Made by a program: the position numbers and the translations under genes
Assembly: GCF_007830125.1 (NCBI RefSeq)
Contig: NZ_VLLG01000002.1
Location: 196,985-260,984 of the forward strand
Source of the DNA: Chitinophaga japonensis
GTDB taxonomy: Bacteria; Bacteroidota; Bacteroidia; Chitinophagales; Chitinophagaceae
Reading direction: 5' to 3'
DNA: 64,000 nucleotides
Shown: positions 52,607-62,413 of the stretch, piece by piece
How positions within the stretch are numbered: position 1 is the stretch's first letter
Layout: each line of letters begins with the position of its first letter
The notes under the pieces: model-generated
What the model saw: only the letters and a program-made list of their open reading frames with translations
The model's database searches: none
Told to the model about the DNA's origin: nothing

Positions 52607-53584
52607 TTAGCTAAAGTACTGCATCACGATCACGTACCCGAGGGTGAGCAGGTGAATAATATTGGCCACCGTTTCGTTCGTTACGGTCCAGTACACATTT
52701 GCCACGAACATGGAAATGGGCAGGATGGCCACCGCCCAGTAATCCGGTGAAAAATGCGTGCCGAAGAAAGGCACCACCATGGCTACGATCACGTACACGA
52801 TCAGCACCGCCCAGGTCTTGCGCACCTGTATCAGCATTTTCTTCAGCGGGCGCTGTAACAGCAGCCAGCCCAGTAAAAAGAAGAACACACTGGCAATCAG
52901 CGCGCCCCATACCTTGTAATGGTCTATTACGGGCAGGCTGAGGCTGATACGCGGTATTTTAACGATCTGCTCCCACTGGTCTGTGAGGAACAGGTAAGTG
53001 CCCAGCAGGTACAGGGGGCATATGAGCCCCAGCAGCGCAATGATCCACTCCGCCAGCCGGAAGGCCCGCATGATGAGCAGGCTTAACAGCAGCAGCAGGC
53101 AGAATACAATGGCCGGAAAGTAAAAAAGCCCGGCAATGCCCAGCGCAAAACCGATATTGAACACGATGTCGCGGGCAGAGGTACGGGTGTATAGTTCGGT
53201 AATGTTGGCAAACACCCACAGCATGATCAGGTTTACCAGCAAGGCCGGGGAGAAAACGTTCCAGCCATGCCATAAGGAGGTGAACAGCAGGTAGCTCATG
53301 GCCGGGAGGTAGGTAGCCCGGGGGAACAGCCGGTGATAATTGGCGATCCTGGTCAGCAGCAGGGTTTGCAGGAACAGCAGCAGGACGGCCAGGGCGGTAA
53401 AAAAGAAAGGGCTGTTGCCTACCAGCAATTGCAGCCACTTTACCAGCAGCTCGTATAACAATCCTTCCGACCCGTCGGCTATAAAAGTGGACGGATGCAG
53501 CAGGTAATAAAACTTAACCAGTAAGGTATATAATAACAGCAGCAATACCGTTAGCGGATTGCCCGAGCGGAAAAATTTTACCAC
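52607..53584 (-). CDS. polytopic membrane protein (DUF6427-like)
   Basis: An integral membrane protein of 325 residues with about ten hydrophobic segments and little soluble sequence. The start FRSGNPLTVLLLLLYTLLVK resembles a group of Bacteroidota membrane proteins often called DUF6427. No catalytic motif is visible. It is 15 nt after the gene at 53600 on the same strand and is probably in one operon with it. Its function is unknown. Confidence 0.7.
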   Translation of the reverse strand: MVKFFRSGNPLTVLLLLLYTLLVKFYYLLHPSTFIADGSEGLLYELLVKWLQLLVGNSPFFFTALAVLLLFLQTLLLTRIANYHRLFPRATYLPAMSYLLFTSLWHGWNVFSPALLVNLIMLWVFANITELYTRTSARDIVFNIGFALGIAGLFYFPAIVFCLLLLLSLLIMRAFRLAEWIIALLGLICPLYLLGTYLFLTDQWEQIVKIPRISLSLPVIDHYKVWGALIASVFFFLLGWLLLQRPLKKMLIQVRKTWAVLIVYVIVAMVVPFFGTHFSPDYWAVAILPISMFVANVYWTVTNETVANIIHLLTLGYVIVMQYFS

Positions 53585-53599
53585 GGTGCAAAGGTGTGA

Positions 53600-55108
53600 T
53601 TAAAAGTCAACTTTTGCAAAGCAAATATAATTCCTGTAAATGCAGGGAATTAATACCGAACGGCTGCTGATCTGCTTCCCGTAGCGGGGCATCCAGGTAA
53701 AGCCCTTGTCCAGGTTACGGAGGGTTGGCATGCGGCTGATCTTCCCATCCGGCTCAATGCTGTTATCCGTCATAATATAGCTTCTCCTGTCCAACTCATT
53801 GTACAGGAAGCGCAGCTCACTGCCGATATTCACCATCATGTAGGAAAGGTAAAGGTCAGCGCCGTCGTCAAACTGGCTTTTGCGCACAAAGTTGCTCCAG
53901 TTCAGCTCCCCGGCATCGTCAAAGGAAATAATGGCCACGTTGTCATAATGGTACCGGGTGCCCTGGGAATTGTTCCAGCCCCAGGGATTGTAATACCAGG
54001 GGGAGTAGGGAGAATAGTAGTACGGGTAGGACATGCCATAAGGCCCGTACATATAATTCCAGCGGTTCCAGGGCTGGTACCGGGAAGTGGTGTAGAACGA
54101 TTCCGCCGTGATCAGGAAGCCGCCATCCGCGGTGGTAATGATCCTGCGGATAAAGTAGTCATTGAACGCAGCGTTGGTAGAGGACTCTCCCCGTGCATTC
54201 ATCTTCAGCTCATTGGTAAAGGGGGTAATCCTTTCGTACACGGTCTGGTTCTGCGCATAGTCGTATTTGCAGATATACATGCCTTCCACGTTGCCCCTTT
54301 TCTGCTTGTAATAAAAGGCGGTGATCAGGGCCCGGTTGGTATTGTTGTCCAGCTTCAACTTCACCTCATCCAGCAGTTGCTGCTGCAGCTTTAGCGGGGT
54401 AACCTCGAAAGAGTCTACCGCGGAGCGTTTGATCACCAGGTCGGCTTTTACAATGTAGTCCCGGTTGCTGGTGCGCTCCAGCCGGGTGAATACCAGGTCG
54501 CCGGTATTGGTGAGGCTGAAATTGCTGAGAAAGGCCTTTTTCCCCATGGGAAGCGAAAGCCGGCTGTTGTTCACAAAATTGAAGGCGCTGTCGTACTGGA
54601 AGGTATAGAACACGTTGTTATCCTCCCGGTCCTGGTTGATCTTGTATACCAGGATGCGGCCTTTGTCCTCCGAATATTCCACGGAATACACCTTGTTCTC
54701 CTTGGAGTAGAAGCCTATACGGGTAGAGTCGATCACGATGGGCGCCTGGTCAAATTTCCCTTCCGGGTTCATGATGGCGCATACGCTGAACACGGCGTCC
54801 TTCCGCTGGAACTGGTAGAGCATGAAAACTTTATCGGGGTAGGACACAAAGTCTACGCTGATCACTTTCCGGGGCAGGAAATCCAGCTTTACACGCTGTT
54901 TTAGCTGCATGTCGTTATCGTACACGGAAACGGCATTATCGCCGCGGTCGCTTTTATATACCAGTATATTGCCGCCTACCCGGCCAATGATCTCAAATTC
55001 AGTGCTTTTATAATCATCCCGTTCCGGTTCAGAATACACCACCTTTTGCGCCAGCAGGGTTCCACTACAAAACAGCAGGAAGGCCAGGAGAGAAATTCGG
55101 TATAGCAT
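53600..55108 (-). CDS. secreted protein of unknown function with a Tyr/Pro/Trp-rich segment
   Basis: A protein of 502 residues with a signal peptide ending in GTLLAQ. The body is built of beta-rich blocks of about 40-50 residues with repeating hydrophobic strands, such as KVISVDFVSYPDKVFMLYQF, perhaps a propeller. Around residues 345-380 is a strongly aromatic segment that begins WNRWNYMYGPYGM and contains YPYYYSPYSPWYY. No known domain is recognised. A near-consensus promoter is at 55165-55195, and the membrane protein at 52607 follows. Confidence 0.75.
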   Translation of the reverse strand: MLYRISLLAFLLFCSGTLLAQKVVYSEPERDDYKSTEFEIIGRVGGNILVYKSDRGDNAVSVYDNDMQLKQRVKLDFLPRKVISVDFVSYPDKVFMLYQFQRKDAVFSVCAIMNPEGKFDQAPIVIDSTRIGFYSKENKVYSVEYSEDKGRILVYKINQDREDNNVFYTFQYDSAFNFVNNSRLSLPMGKKAFLSNFSLTNTGDLVFTRLERTSNRDYIVKADLVIKRSAVDSFEVTPLKLQQQLLDEVKLKLDNNTNRALITAFYYKQKRGNVEGMYICKYDYAQNQTVYERITPFTNELKMNARGESSTNAAFNDYFIRRIITTADGGFLITAESFYTTSRYQPWNRWNYMYGPYGMSYPYYYSPYSPWYYNPWGWNNSQGTRYHYDNVAIISFDDAGELNWSNFVRKSQFDDGADLYLSYMMVNIGSELRFLYNELDRRSYIMTDNSIEPDGKISRMPTLRNLDKGFTWMPRYGKQISSRSVLIPCIYRNYICFAKVDF

Positions 55109-55164
55109 CGGTATATGTTTTAAATAATGTGGTAACGTAAATTCGTTCTATATTGTTGTACAGC

Positions 55165-55195
55165 CAAACCTACACGAAAATTTGCTTTTCACAAA
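55165..55195 (-). promoter_or_regulatory. promoter of the 53600-55108 gene
   Basis: On the minus strand TTTG (plus 55192-55195) is followed after 19 nt by TAGGTTTG (plus 55165-55172), an exact consensus promoter. The start codon lies about 50 nt beyond the expected transcription start. Confidence 0.72.
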
Positions 55196-55287
55196 GATCA
55201 ACCCGCCGGGTCTCTAAAGACCCTGTCCTGTTTAGGTTTTTATTCTGTACTTTTAAGAAAATTTTCTACTGAACCGTTTTTAGCCAG

Positions 55288-56217
55288 ATGGAAACAGTGT
55301 TAATAACCGGGGGCACAGGGCTCATTGGACAAGCCCTTACCCAATTGCTTACAGACCACGGTTATCATGTGATCATCCTTAGCCGGCAACCACATGGGAA
55401 GACCTCCGAAAAAAGCCTGATTACCTATGCGCATTGGGATATACGCCGTCAGCAGATCGATACAGATGCGATAGCAGCCGCCGACCATATTGTGCACCTG
55501 GCAGGGGCCAACGTAAGCGCCCACCGCTGGACGGCCGCCTACAAAAAGGAGATACTGGAGAGCCGCACTCATAGCAGTCAACTGTTATTCAATGCGTTAC
55601 AAACACATCCCAACAAAGTAAAAAAGGTGATCAGTGCTTCTGCCACGGGCTATTACGGGGAGAATGGCCCTGACCAGGCACCTTTTACAGAAAGTAACCC
55701 GCCGGCCACGGATTTCCTGGGCGCCACCTGCGCCGCCTGGGAGCAAAGCGTGCTGCAAATGGAAGACCTGGGTAAACAGGTGGTGATTTTCCGTACCGGT
55801 ATTGCCTTAAGCAGGAAGGGCGGGGCCCTGAAGGAATTTTACAAGCCCCTGCAATTCGGGTTTGCGACCATACTGGGCAACGGTGAACAATGGGTAAGCT
55901 GGATACACCTGCAGGACCTGATACGGCTTTACTTTAACGCGATCGTGAACCCGCAGCTACAGGGCATTTTCAATGCCGTAGCCCCGCAGCCGGTGCACCA
56001 TAAAGAGCTGGTGCTGGCTATGGCCAGGGCCGCCAAAGGCAAAAGCTTCATACCTGCGTACGTGCCGGCTTTTGCCTTAAAGCTGGCCCTGGGCGAAATG
56101 AGCACCGAAGTGCTCAAAAGCTGCCAGGTATCCTCCCTGAAAATACAGGATACCGGTTTTTTATTTTCCTATCCGAACATCCATGCTGCCATGGAGCAGT
56201 TGTTCATTAAAAAGTGA
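55288..56217 (+). CDS. TIGR01777 family epimerase / NAD(P)-binding oxidoreductase
   Basis: A short-chain dehydrogenase-like enzyme of 309 residues. The dinucleotide-binding motif is LITGGTGLIGQAL near the N-terminus. HLAGANVSAHRWTAAYKKE and SASATGYYGENG (the YxxxK-like region, Tyr followed by Gly-rich sequence) match the TIGR01777/SDR39U1 group. The C-terminal DUF1731-like part begins GIFNAVAPQPVHHKELV. In other bacteria relatives are linked to cell division or heme/nucleotide-sugar processes without a settled reaction. It overlaps the converging phosphatase gene by 11 nt. Confidence 0.88.
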   Translation: METVLITGGTGLIGQALTQLLTDHGYHVIILSRQPHGKTSEKSLITYAHWDIRRQQIDTDAIAAADHIVHLAGANVSAHRWTAAYKKEILESRTHSSQLLFNALQTHPNKVKKVISASATGYYGENGPDQAPFTESNPPATDFLGATCAAWEQSVLQMEDLGKQVVIFRTGIALSRKGGALKEFYKPLQFGFATILGNGEQWVSWIHLQDLIRLYFNAIVNPQLQGIFNAVAPQPVHHKELVLAMARAAKGKSFIPAYVPAFALKLALGEMSTEVLKSCQVSSLKIQDTGFLFSYPNIHAAMEQLFIKK

Positions 56218-57445
56218 CCCAGCGGTTCACCATGTTATCCGGCCCTTCCAGCACCACCTTGTAAAAGCCGGAGGATGGCCGGGCGATCTTTACAGCCGCC
56301 TGTTCCTGCTGCAGCGGCACTTCCGTAAGCAGGCGGTACTGGTCCGTTCCCCCTGCTTTAAAATGATTGGTATCCGCTATCCACACCCTCACCATCCCCT
56401 GCTTTGACAGGGCTTTCCATTGCAGCAGCAGTTCACCGTTCTCATACCGGGCACCGGGCTCCGCCAATGACACCGGGCCTGTAAGGGGCACACCATCCAC
56501 TTCCCGGGCATTTTCCAGGGGCAGGGGCACCTGCAGGAAACGGGCTATGCCGGGCATAATGTCCACTACCCCGGGCTGCCCTTTTGTAAAGCGGGCATTC
56601 AGGTCCCGGGCATTGGTCACTATCCAGGTAGTGCGCTCCCGGTCTGACTGGCCGCCGTGATGCCGGCCGGAACTGCTGTCCCGCCCGTGATCTGTGGTAA
56701 TGAAGATCTGCCAGTCTTCCCCGTATTGCCGCATGCGGTGCTGCACGGCATTCCAGATGCGGCCCACCTGGTCGTCCGCCATTTTCACGGCGCCGTACAT
56801 TTTATCGCTGTCACCGTAACGGTGCCCCATATCGTCGGTGTATTCCAGGTACACCCAGGAAAGGTCCGGGGCACTGTCCCGTATATACGCAGCGGCCTGG
56901 TTAACCACTTCTTCGTCTATGAGATGGATGTACCAGCTATTCCGGTCATGCGGGTAGCGGGCGGTATCCTTTTCCAGCCCGTCCACATGATGGTCAATGT
57001 GCAGGTAACCGGTTTGCGGCAGGCCGTGGCCCACCAGCTTGGTGCGGTTGTCCAGCCAGGTAGAAAAGATGGCGGTCTTTTTCTGCGGGTGGGCCTGTTT
57101 AAAGTAACGGAACAGGCTCCAGTAATGATAGTTCTGCGCGGCAATATCATTGTCCCATACATTATGCTTGTTTACCCAGGTGCCGGTGAGCAGGCTGTTA
57201 TACCCTACTGCGGATATGGTAGGGGTTTGGGAGTACGCGCCTTTTTCCCCGCCTACATAAGCGCGGGTGTAGCCCCCCACTGCTGCAATACTGTCCAGGT
57301 GAGGAGTGGCTACTTTCTCCACTACGTCGGCAGGGATGCCATCCACAATAATGAACACGGCTTTACGCGCACCCTGCTGGGCGTAGGTTGATAAGTGTAA
57401 TAGTATATATAGCGTTAAGCAAAAAAAGCGTTTCAGTTGTTTCAT
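56207..57445 (-). CDS. secreted alkaline-phosphatase-superfamily phosphodiesterase
   Basis: A protein of 412 residues with a signal peptide ending in TYAQ. The alkaline phosphatase superfamily metal sites are visible: IIVDGIPAD (Asp35), the nucleophile region TPTISAVGYNSLLTG (Thr76/Ser78, as in nucleotide pyrophosphatases), YTDDMGHRYG (Asp, His), TTDHGRD (Asp, His) and HHGGQSDRE (His). This pattern fits type I phosphodiesterase/nucleotide pyrophosphatase-like enzymes that act on phosphomono- or diesters. Residues from about 340 to the end form an Ig-like beta domain. It lies after SusC/SusD in one operon. Confidence 0.88.
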   Translation of the reverse strand: MKQLKRFFCLTLYILLHLSTYAQQGARKAVFIIVDGIPADVVEKVATPHLDSIAAVGGYTRAYVGGEKGAYSQTPTISAVGYNSLLTGTWVNKHNVWDNDIAAQNYHYWSLFRYFKQAHPQKKTAIFSTWLDNRTKLVGHGLPQTGYLHIDHHVDGLEKDTARYPHDRNSWYIHLIDEEVVNQAAAYIRDSAPDLSWVYLEYTDDMGHRYGDSDKMYGAVKMADDQVGRIWNAVQHRMRQYGEDWQIFITTDHGRDSSSGRHHGGQSDRERTTWIVTNARDLNARFTKGQPGVVDIMPGIARFLQVPLPLENAREVDGVPLTGPVSLAEPGARYENGELLLQWKALSKQGMVRVWIADTNHFKAGGTDQYRLLTEVPLQQEQAAVKIARPSSGFYKVVLEGPDNMVNRWVTF

Positions 57446-57469
57446 GATGCAAATTTGAAATAAATTTCA

Positions 57470-58930
57470 CTACTCCTTTATCAATAACCACATTTCCCCG
57501 TTGATATCATCCCCGCCGGGGTACTGGCGGCCGATGGCATCTGTTACATGCTGGCCGTTCAGGTCAAATTCACTCTCCGGGTACATCCAGCGTTTGGGTA
57601 TTTTGCCATTATTCAGCACACCGCCGCCGGATACGTCAAAGGCCGGGATGCCGGTACGGCGCTGCTCGTAAAAAGGCTGCCAGCCGGAGTTCATAAAGCT
57701 GGCAATATACTTCTGTGTAATGATAGCCGCCAGCTCCTGCCCAGCGGGCAATTGCACGGCCGGTTGGGCAAGATAGGCATCAATAGCGGCCTGCGGCACT
57801 TTAAAAAATTCCATAGACGCCTGGATGCCTTTCTTATAATATTCGTCTGCATTGCCGCTGGTCCAGCCACGTACCACGCCCTCTGCCAGTATGAACTGCA
57901 GTTCGGCATATCCCAATGCAATGCCGGGCTCATTTACCGGGTCATGGTAATAACGTTCGTCTATTTTGGAGGCTTCGCCGGAAGCTACCCTTGTAGAATT
58001 CTCGTTAATGGTAGCGCTGCCCATCACACCGCCATAGGCATTAAAATCATTATCCGGGAGCGCTGCATGCTGCGGCGCTTTATCTGCCATGCGGAACAGG
58101 CGCGGGTCCTGCAGTCCCTTCAGCAGGTTCACAAAAGTTTCCTCCATGTAGTAGGCGGTCTGCAGGTTGTTATCATTAAAATACGGATAACGGTTGTCCT
58201 GCAGGTCATAGAACGGCAGCTCCGCATTATCTGCATTGCCGGTAAACAGCGGGTACTGTGCCGGGTTATTAACGATCTCGCTGAAGCGCTGTTTAATATC
58301 CAGTTTCGTGTTGTTCTCTTTCTGTGAAAGGCTCATGAGCACCCGCAGGCTGAAGGAGTTGATCAACTGTTTCCATTGCGTAATGTTCCCGTCATATATC
58401 ACATCGCCCTGTATGGTGCCGGCATTCGCGTCCAGCTCACTGTTAGCCGCTTTCAACTGGTCTAGTACCTGCAGGAAAATGTCTTCCTGTGTATCATATG
58501 CGGGTGCAAACTGCTTGTCGTTGCCCAGCAAGGCCTGGCTGTAAGGCACATCGCCGAAGGTGAGCGTTAAGCGCATGATGAAGTAGGCCCTGAAGAATTT
58601 GGCCAGGGCCAGGTAAACGGGCTTTTCCACCCGCTGCGCCTCCGCTTCCATCTGCAGTACCTGGCGCAGGTTATCGTAGTCACCGTAGCCGGCCCTTTGC
58701 CAGCCGTAATACTGGTTGTTGTTCACACCGTCTGTATACACCAGTTGACGGGAGGCCAGCGGGCATGACAGGCTTACTTCGTTAAAGGCTTTTACTGCTA
58801 TATTGGTGAGCAGCAGGTCCGGCGTAGCCTGCGTGGTCCTGTTCGGGTCTGTCTGAAAAGCTTCGAAGCGCTTGCAGCCGGCCAGCCCGGCAACCGCCAG
58901 CACACTTATTATTACAAATATCTTTCGCAT
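57470..58930 (-). CDS. SusD-like outer-membrane lipoprotein (SusD-like_2 type)
   Basis: A surface lipoprotein of 486 residues, with lipobox LAGC (Cys19), that caps the SusC channel and captures substrate. The first part, FQTDPNRTTQATPDLLLTNI, is typical of the SusD_like-2 group. TPR-like helices with FFRAYFIMRLTLTFGDVPYSQAL follow. The C-terminus is built around QQRRTGIPAFDVSGGGVLN. The substrate is unknown. It begins 22 nt after susC and is followed by the phosphodiesterase. Confidence 0.92.
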   Translation of the reverse strand: MRKIFVIISVLAVAGLAGCKRFEAFQTDPNRTTQATPDLLLTNIAVKAFNEVSLSCPLASRQLVYTDGVNNNQYYGWQRAGYGDYDNLRQVLQMEAEAQRVEKPVYLALAKFFRAYFIMRLTLTFGDVPYSQALLGNDKQFAPAYDTQEDIFLQVLDQLKAANSELDANAGTIQGDVIYDGNITQWKQLINSFSLRVLMSLSQKENNTKLDIKQRFSEIVNNPAQYPLFTGNADNAELPFYDLQDNRYPYFNDNNLQTAYYMEETFVNLLKGLQDPRLFRMADKAPQHAALPDNDFNAYGGVMGSATINENSTRVASGEASKIDERYYHDPVNEPGIALGYAELQFILAEGVVRGWTSGNADEYYKKGIQASMEFFKVPQAAIDAYLAQPAVQLPAGQELAAIITQKYIASFMNSGWQPFYEQRRTGIPAFDVSGGGVLNNGKIPKRWMYPESEFDLNGQHVTDAIGRQYPGGDDINGEMWLLIKE

Positions 58931-58952
58931 ACATTTTTGGCTTTGTAGATGG

Positions 58953-61900
58953 TCAGAATTTCAGGTTCATGTTCACACCCATGCTGCGCATGGAAGGCGT
59001 TTGCAGGTTGTCCACACCGGGATCGGGGTCCACGTTGGGCAGTTTGGCAAACAGCAGCAGGTTACGCCCTATCAGCGCTACAGACGCGGAACGGAAAAAG
59101 CTGCGCTCCATCCATTTTTTCGGTAACTGCCAGCTAAGGTTCACCTCGCGCAGCTTCAGAAAAGTTTCGGAATAGTAGTTATAGTTGGTATAAGCAGCGT
59201 TGCTGGTATTTACCATGTAATCTATATAATTCACGGCCTGCGTATTAGGCGCAAACTTCCGGCTGTCCGCAATAATGTTGCCTTCCCCGTCGTACTGGAT
59301 ATCGCCGCCGGTCACCATCACTCCCTGGCCCACATAAGTGGCCTGGCCTGCATTGGCGTCATCGCGGAACTGGTTGACCGTGCCGGGATGCGTACCGCCC
59401 CACCACATTTTCTGGTTGGTAGTGGAGTAGATCAGCCCGCCGATACGGCCATCTACCAGGAAGCGCAGGGAAAAGTTGCCGTAGCGGAAAGTATTCTCCA
59501 CCCCGTACACCCAGTCCGGGTCATCATTGCCTATAAAGCGGGAAAAAGGATCGGGTTTTGGGAAACCGTTGCTCTGGTATACGATGTTACCCTCCGGGTC
59601 CTTTTCATATACGGATGTAAATATCCGGTCCATGCGATCGCCTGCTTTCAGCTTGCCCAGGCGGTCCTCATTGTTGAAGATGGCTTCCAGGTAACGGCGG
59701 TAGGAACTGAAGTTGACCAGCACATCCCAACTGAACTTACTGTTACGTACAGGCGACGCCGTAAGTACAAATTCCATCCCCTTGCGCAGGTATTCATTGC
59801 CATTCTCCTTGCGGGAGGTATAGCCGCTGGCGCCGGATACCGATATATTCACAATATTGTTATAGTCCCGTATACGGTAATAGGTAGCGTCAAAACCTAC
59901 CCGGTTGCCGAACAGGCGCAGCTCCAGGCCGGCTTCCCAGGAGTTGGATGTTCTGGGCTGCAGGTCCGGGTTTTGCAGCGTGCCGCCAAATGTGAGGGAA
60001 GGCGTACCGTTCCACTTAATGCCCCTGTCGTAGGCGGCCAGGTAGTTGTAAGTGTACGGATCATCATTATCCAGCAGCCCGCTGGACACTTTGGACCAGG
60101 AGCCGCGCAACTTCAGGTAGGACAACCATTGCGGCATCCTGGCCAGCTCAGACACCAGCACGGAGCCGGATACTGAAGGATAGAAAAAGGAATTATTGCT
60201 GACCGGCAGCGTGGATATTTTGTCGTTACGGCCGGTAAGCGACAGGTAGAACGCGCCCAGGAACTCCATGTCCACGAAGCCGTATACACTGCTGGTGCGC
60301 CTTTCCTCCAGTCCATTGGTGCCCTGTACCGGGTTGGTAGAGTTGCCCAGGTTATAAAAACCGGGAATGGTAAGGCCGTCTGTATTGGAAGCCTGGTACC
60401 TGTTATTGCGGTAATAGTTGGAGCCGCCCAACTCCGCATGCACGGAGAAATCCTTGGTGAAGGTATGCTCATAGCGCAGCAGCAGGTCCGATACGATGTC
60501 AAAATAATTTTCGCTGTTCACATAAAAGTTACCCCGGGATTTATCGCTGTAGCGGATGTAGCTTTTCGGCTCCCGGGTATTTTTGGTAAGGCCGTAGGTG
60601 TTGATACCGGTACGGAACTTGGCGCTGAAGTCCTGGTTGAACTGGTATTGCAGCGCCATGGAGCCAAAGGTATTGTCTTTATAGTAACCGGTTTTCAGCT
60701 CATATGCCTGGAAGTAGGGGTTATTGTACCAGGACTGGTTATAGTGTTTTTGCTGCAGGCCTTCCTGCCCCGGCTGCCAGTAGTTGCGCAGGTCACGGAT
60801 GTCAACATCCGCGCCGGTCCACAGCACCAGGTTATAGAGGTAATTGGCCGGGCCATAGCCTACCTCCGGATAATTGTCCGTATACTGGCGGTTGTAGGTA
60901 ATGCGGGCATCCACGTTCAGCCGGTCGGAGAGGTTGTAGTTGCCGGCCAGGCTGAAGGAGCTGTTGTTCAGCCCTGTATTGGGCACCACGCCCTGCTGGA
61001 AGATATGCGAGGCGGATGCGCGGAAATTGCCTTTATCGCTGCCTTTGGTAACGCTGATATTATTGGTGGAGATAATGCCGGTACGGAAAAAGTTGGGCAC
61101 GTTATCCTTTCCGCGGGATATCCAGGGCAGCGGCAGCCGCTCCCCGGTAGCGGGATCAATGGGGCTGTTGTATTGCGGTGTTTCCCAATAGCCGCTGGGC
61201 GTGGAGGCGTCGGGCTGGTCCAGTTTGGGGCCCCAGATCCAGCCGGAGCCTTCTGTGCCGCCACCGGAGCCGTCCACATAGGCGTATTTACCCTTATAGC
61301 CGTTGCCGTAAGTGGTCTGTACTTCGGGTATCCGGATAAAAGAAGGCTGGAACATGGTAGAGGAATTGAACTCCACCGCCAGCTCCTTACCTTTTCCACG
61401 CTTGGTGGTGATCATGATAGCGCCATACTGACCGATGGAGCCATACAGGGCGGAGGCGGTGGGGCCTTTCAGCACGTTGATGCTTTCCACATCGTCCGGG
61501 TTGATCTTCCACATATCCGCCTGCTGGTCCGGCACCCCATCTATTACAATGAGCGGTTTTTGTCCTCTCAGGGATATCTGCGCGTCCTGGAACAGATCGG
61601 TGGAGCTTTTAATGGTCAGGCCGGCTACCCTGCCGGTGAGCGAGCCTATAAGGTTAGGCTCCCGCGCCTGGGTGAGGTCCCCGCCTTTTACTTCCTGCAC
61701 GGCATAACCCAGTGATTTTTTCTCTTTGGTGATGCCCAGTGCCGTCACCACCACTTCATTCAGGCCTGATACGTCCAGTTGCAAAGCCACATTAATGGTC
61801 GTCTGGCCGGTCACTGCCATTTCCATGGGCTTATAGCCAACGAGTGAAAATACAAGCACCTCTGCCGGGGCCAGTTCCCGCAGGATAAAATGCCCGGTGG

Positions 61901-62369
61901 CATCGGTAGTAGTGCCTTTTGTTTTACCTTTTACCATTACGGTCACACCCGGCAGCGGCGTACCATTGGCGGCATCTGTCACAGTACCGCTGACGGTTAC
62001 CTGCTGCTGCGCTCCCGCCGGCGCTATGTTGCGGATCACATAATAATTGCCATACACCTGCTCGCAGGTAAGGCCCAGGGGCTGCAGTAGCTGCGGCAGT
62101 TCCGTCTGCAGGCTGGCCTTTTCTATTTTGCGGCCGGTGGATTCGTTCACTGTTTTGCCATGCAGGATGCTGCTGTTGTAGCTGAATTTTACATGGTGCA
62201 TGCTTTCCAGTTGCAACAGCACTTCTTCCAGGGGGCGTGCGTGCCACACATTGCCGGTGGCGGCTTTTGCCAGCATGTTCTGCGCATAGGCGGCGCCTGC
62301 ACATTGCCCTGTTATTACATAGAAAATAAGGATGCCTACTACTCTTTGGATAAGTAGCTTTGTGTGCAT
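58953..62369 (-). CDS. SusC/RagA-family TonB-dependent outer membrane transporter
   Basis: A TonB-dependent channel of 1138 residues. After a signal sequence an STN domain (about 45-115) can contact FecR. A carboxypeptidase-regulatory-like beta domain follows (SGTVTDAANGTPLPGVTVMV, about 125-205). The plug starts near 215 (ITKEKKSLGYAVQEVKGGDL) with IDGVPDQQADMWKINPDDVE and GPTASALYGSIGQYG. The barrel runs to the C-terminal phenylalanine (MGVNMNLKF). It probably imports a large substrate with SusD. The STN domain plus the adjacent FecR imply control by transport. Confidence 0.96.
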   Translation of the reverse strand: MHTKLLIQRVVGILIFYVITGQCAGAAYAQNMLAKAATGNVWHARPLEEVLLQLESMHHVKFSYNSSILHGKTVNESTGRKIEKASLQTELPQLLQPLGLTCEQVYGNYYVIRNIAPAGAQQQVTVSGTVTDAANGTPLPGVTVMVKGKTKGTTTDATGHFILRELAPAEVLVFSLVGYKPMEMAVTGQTTINVALQLDVSGLNEVVVTALGITKEKKSLGYAVQEVKGGDLTQAREPNLIGSLTGRVAGLTIKSSTDLFQDAQISLRGQKPLIVIDGVPDQQADMWKINPDDVESINVLKGPTASALYGSIGQYGAIMITTKRGKGKELAVEFNSSTMFQPSFIRIPEVQTTYGNGYKGKYAYVDGSGGGTEGSGWIWGPKLDQPDASTPSGYWETPQYNSPIDPATGERLPLPWISRGKDNVPNFFRTGIISTNNISVTKGSDKGNFRASASHIFQQGVVPNTGLNNSSFSLAGNYNLSDRLNVDARITYNRQYTDNYPEVGYGPANYLYNLVLWTGADVDIRDLRNYWQPGQEGLQQKHYNQSWYNNPYFQAYELKTGYYKDNTFGSMALQYQFNQDFSAKFRTGINTYGLTKNTREPKSYIRYSDKSRGNFYVNSENYFDIVSDLLLRYEHTFTKDFSVHAELGGSNYYRNNRYQASNTDGLTIPGFYNLGNSTNPVQGTNGLEERRTSSVYGFVDMEFLGAFYLSLTGRNDKISTLPVSNNSFFYPSVSGSVLVSELARMPQWLSYLKLRGSWSKVSSGLLDNDDPYTYNYLAAYDRGIKWNGTPSLTFGGTLQNPDLQPRTSNSWEAGLELRLFGNRVGFDATYYRIRDYNNIVNISVSGASGYTSRKENGNEYLRKGMEFVLTASPVRNSKFSWDVLVNFSSYRRYLEAIFNNEDRLGKLKAGDRMDRIFTSVYEKDPEGNIVYQSNGFPKPDPFSRFIGNDDPDWVYGVENTFRYGNFSLRFLVDGRIGGLIYSTTNQKMWWGGTHPGTVNQFRDDANAGQATYVGQGVMVTGGDIQYDGEGNIIADSRKFAPNTQAVNYIDYMVNTSNAAYTNYNYYSETFLKLREVNLSWQLPKKWMERSFFRSASVALIGRNLLLFAKLPNVDPDPGVDNLQTPSMRSMGVNMNLKF

Positions 62370-62413
62370 AAACTTTTTTTTAATCCGTTGAATAATGGCA
62401 CAGGCAAATAAGA

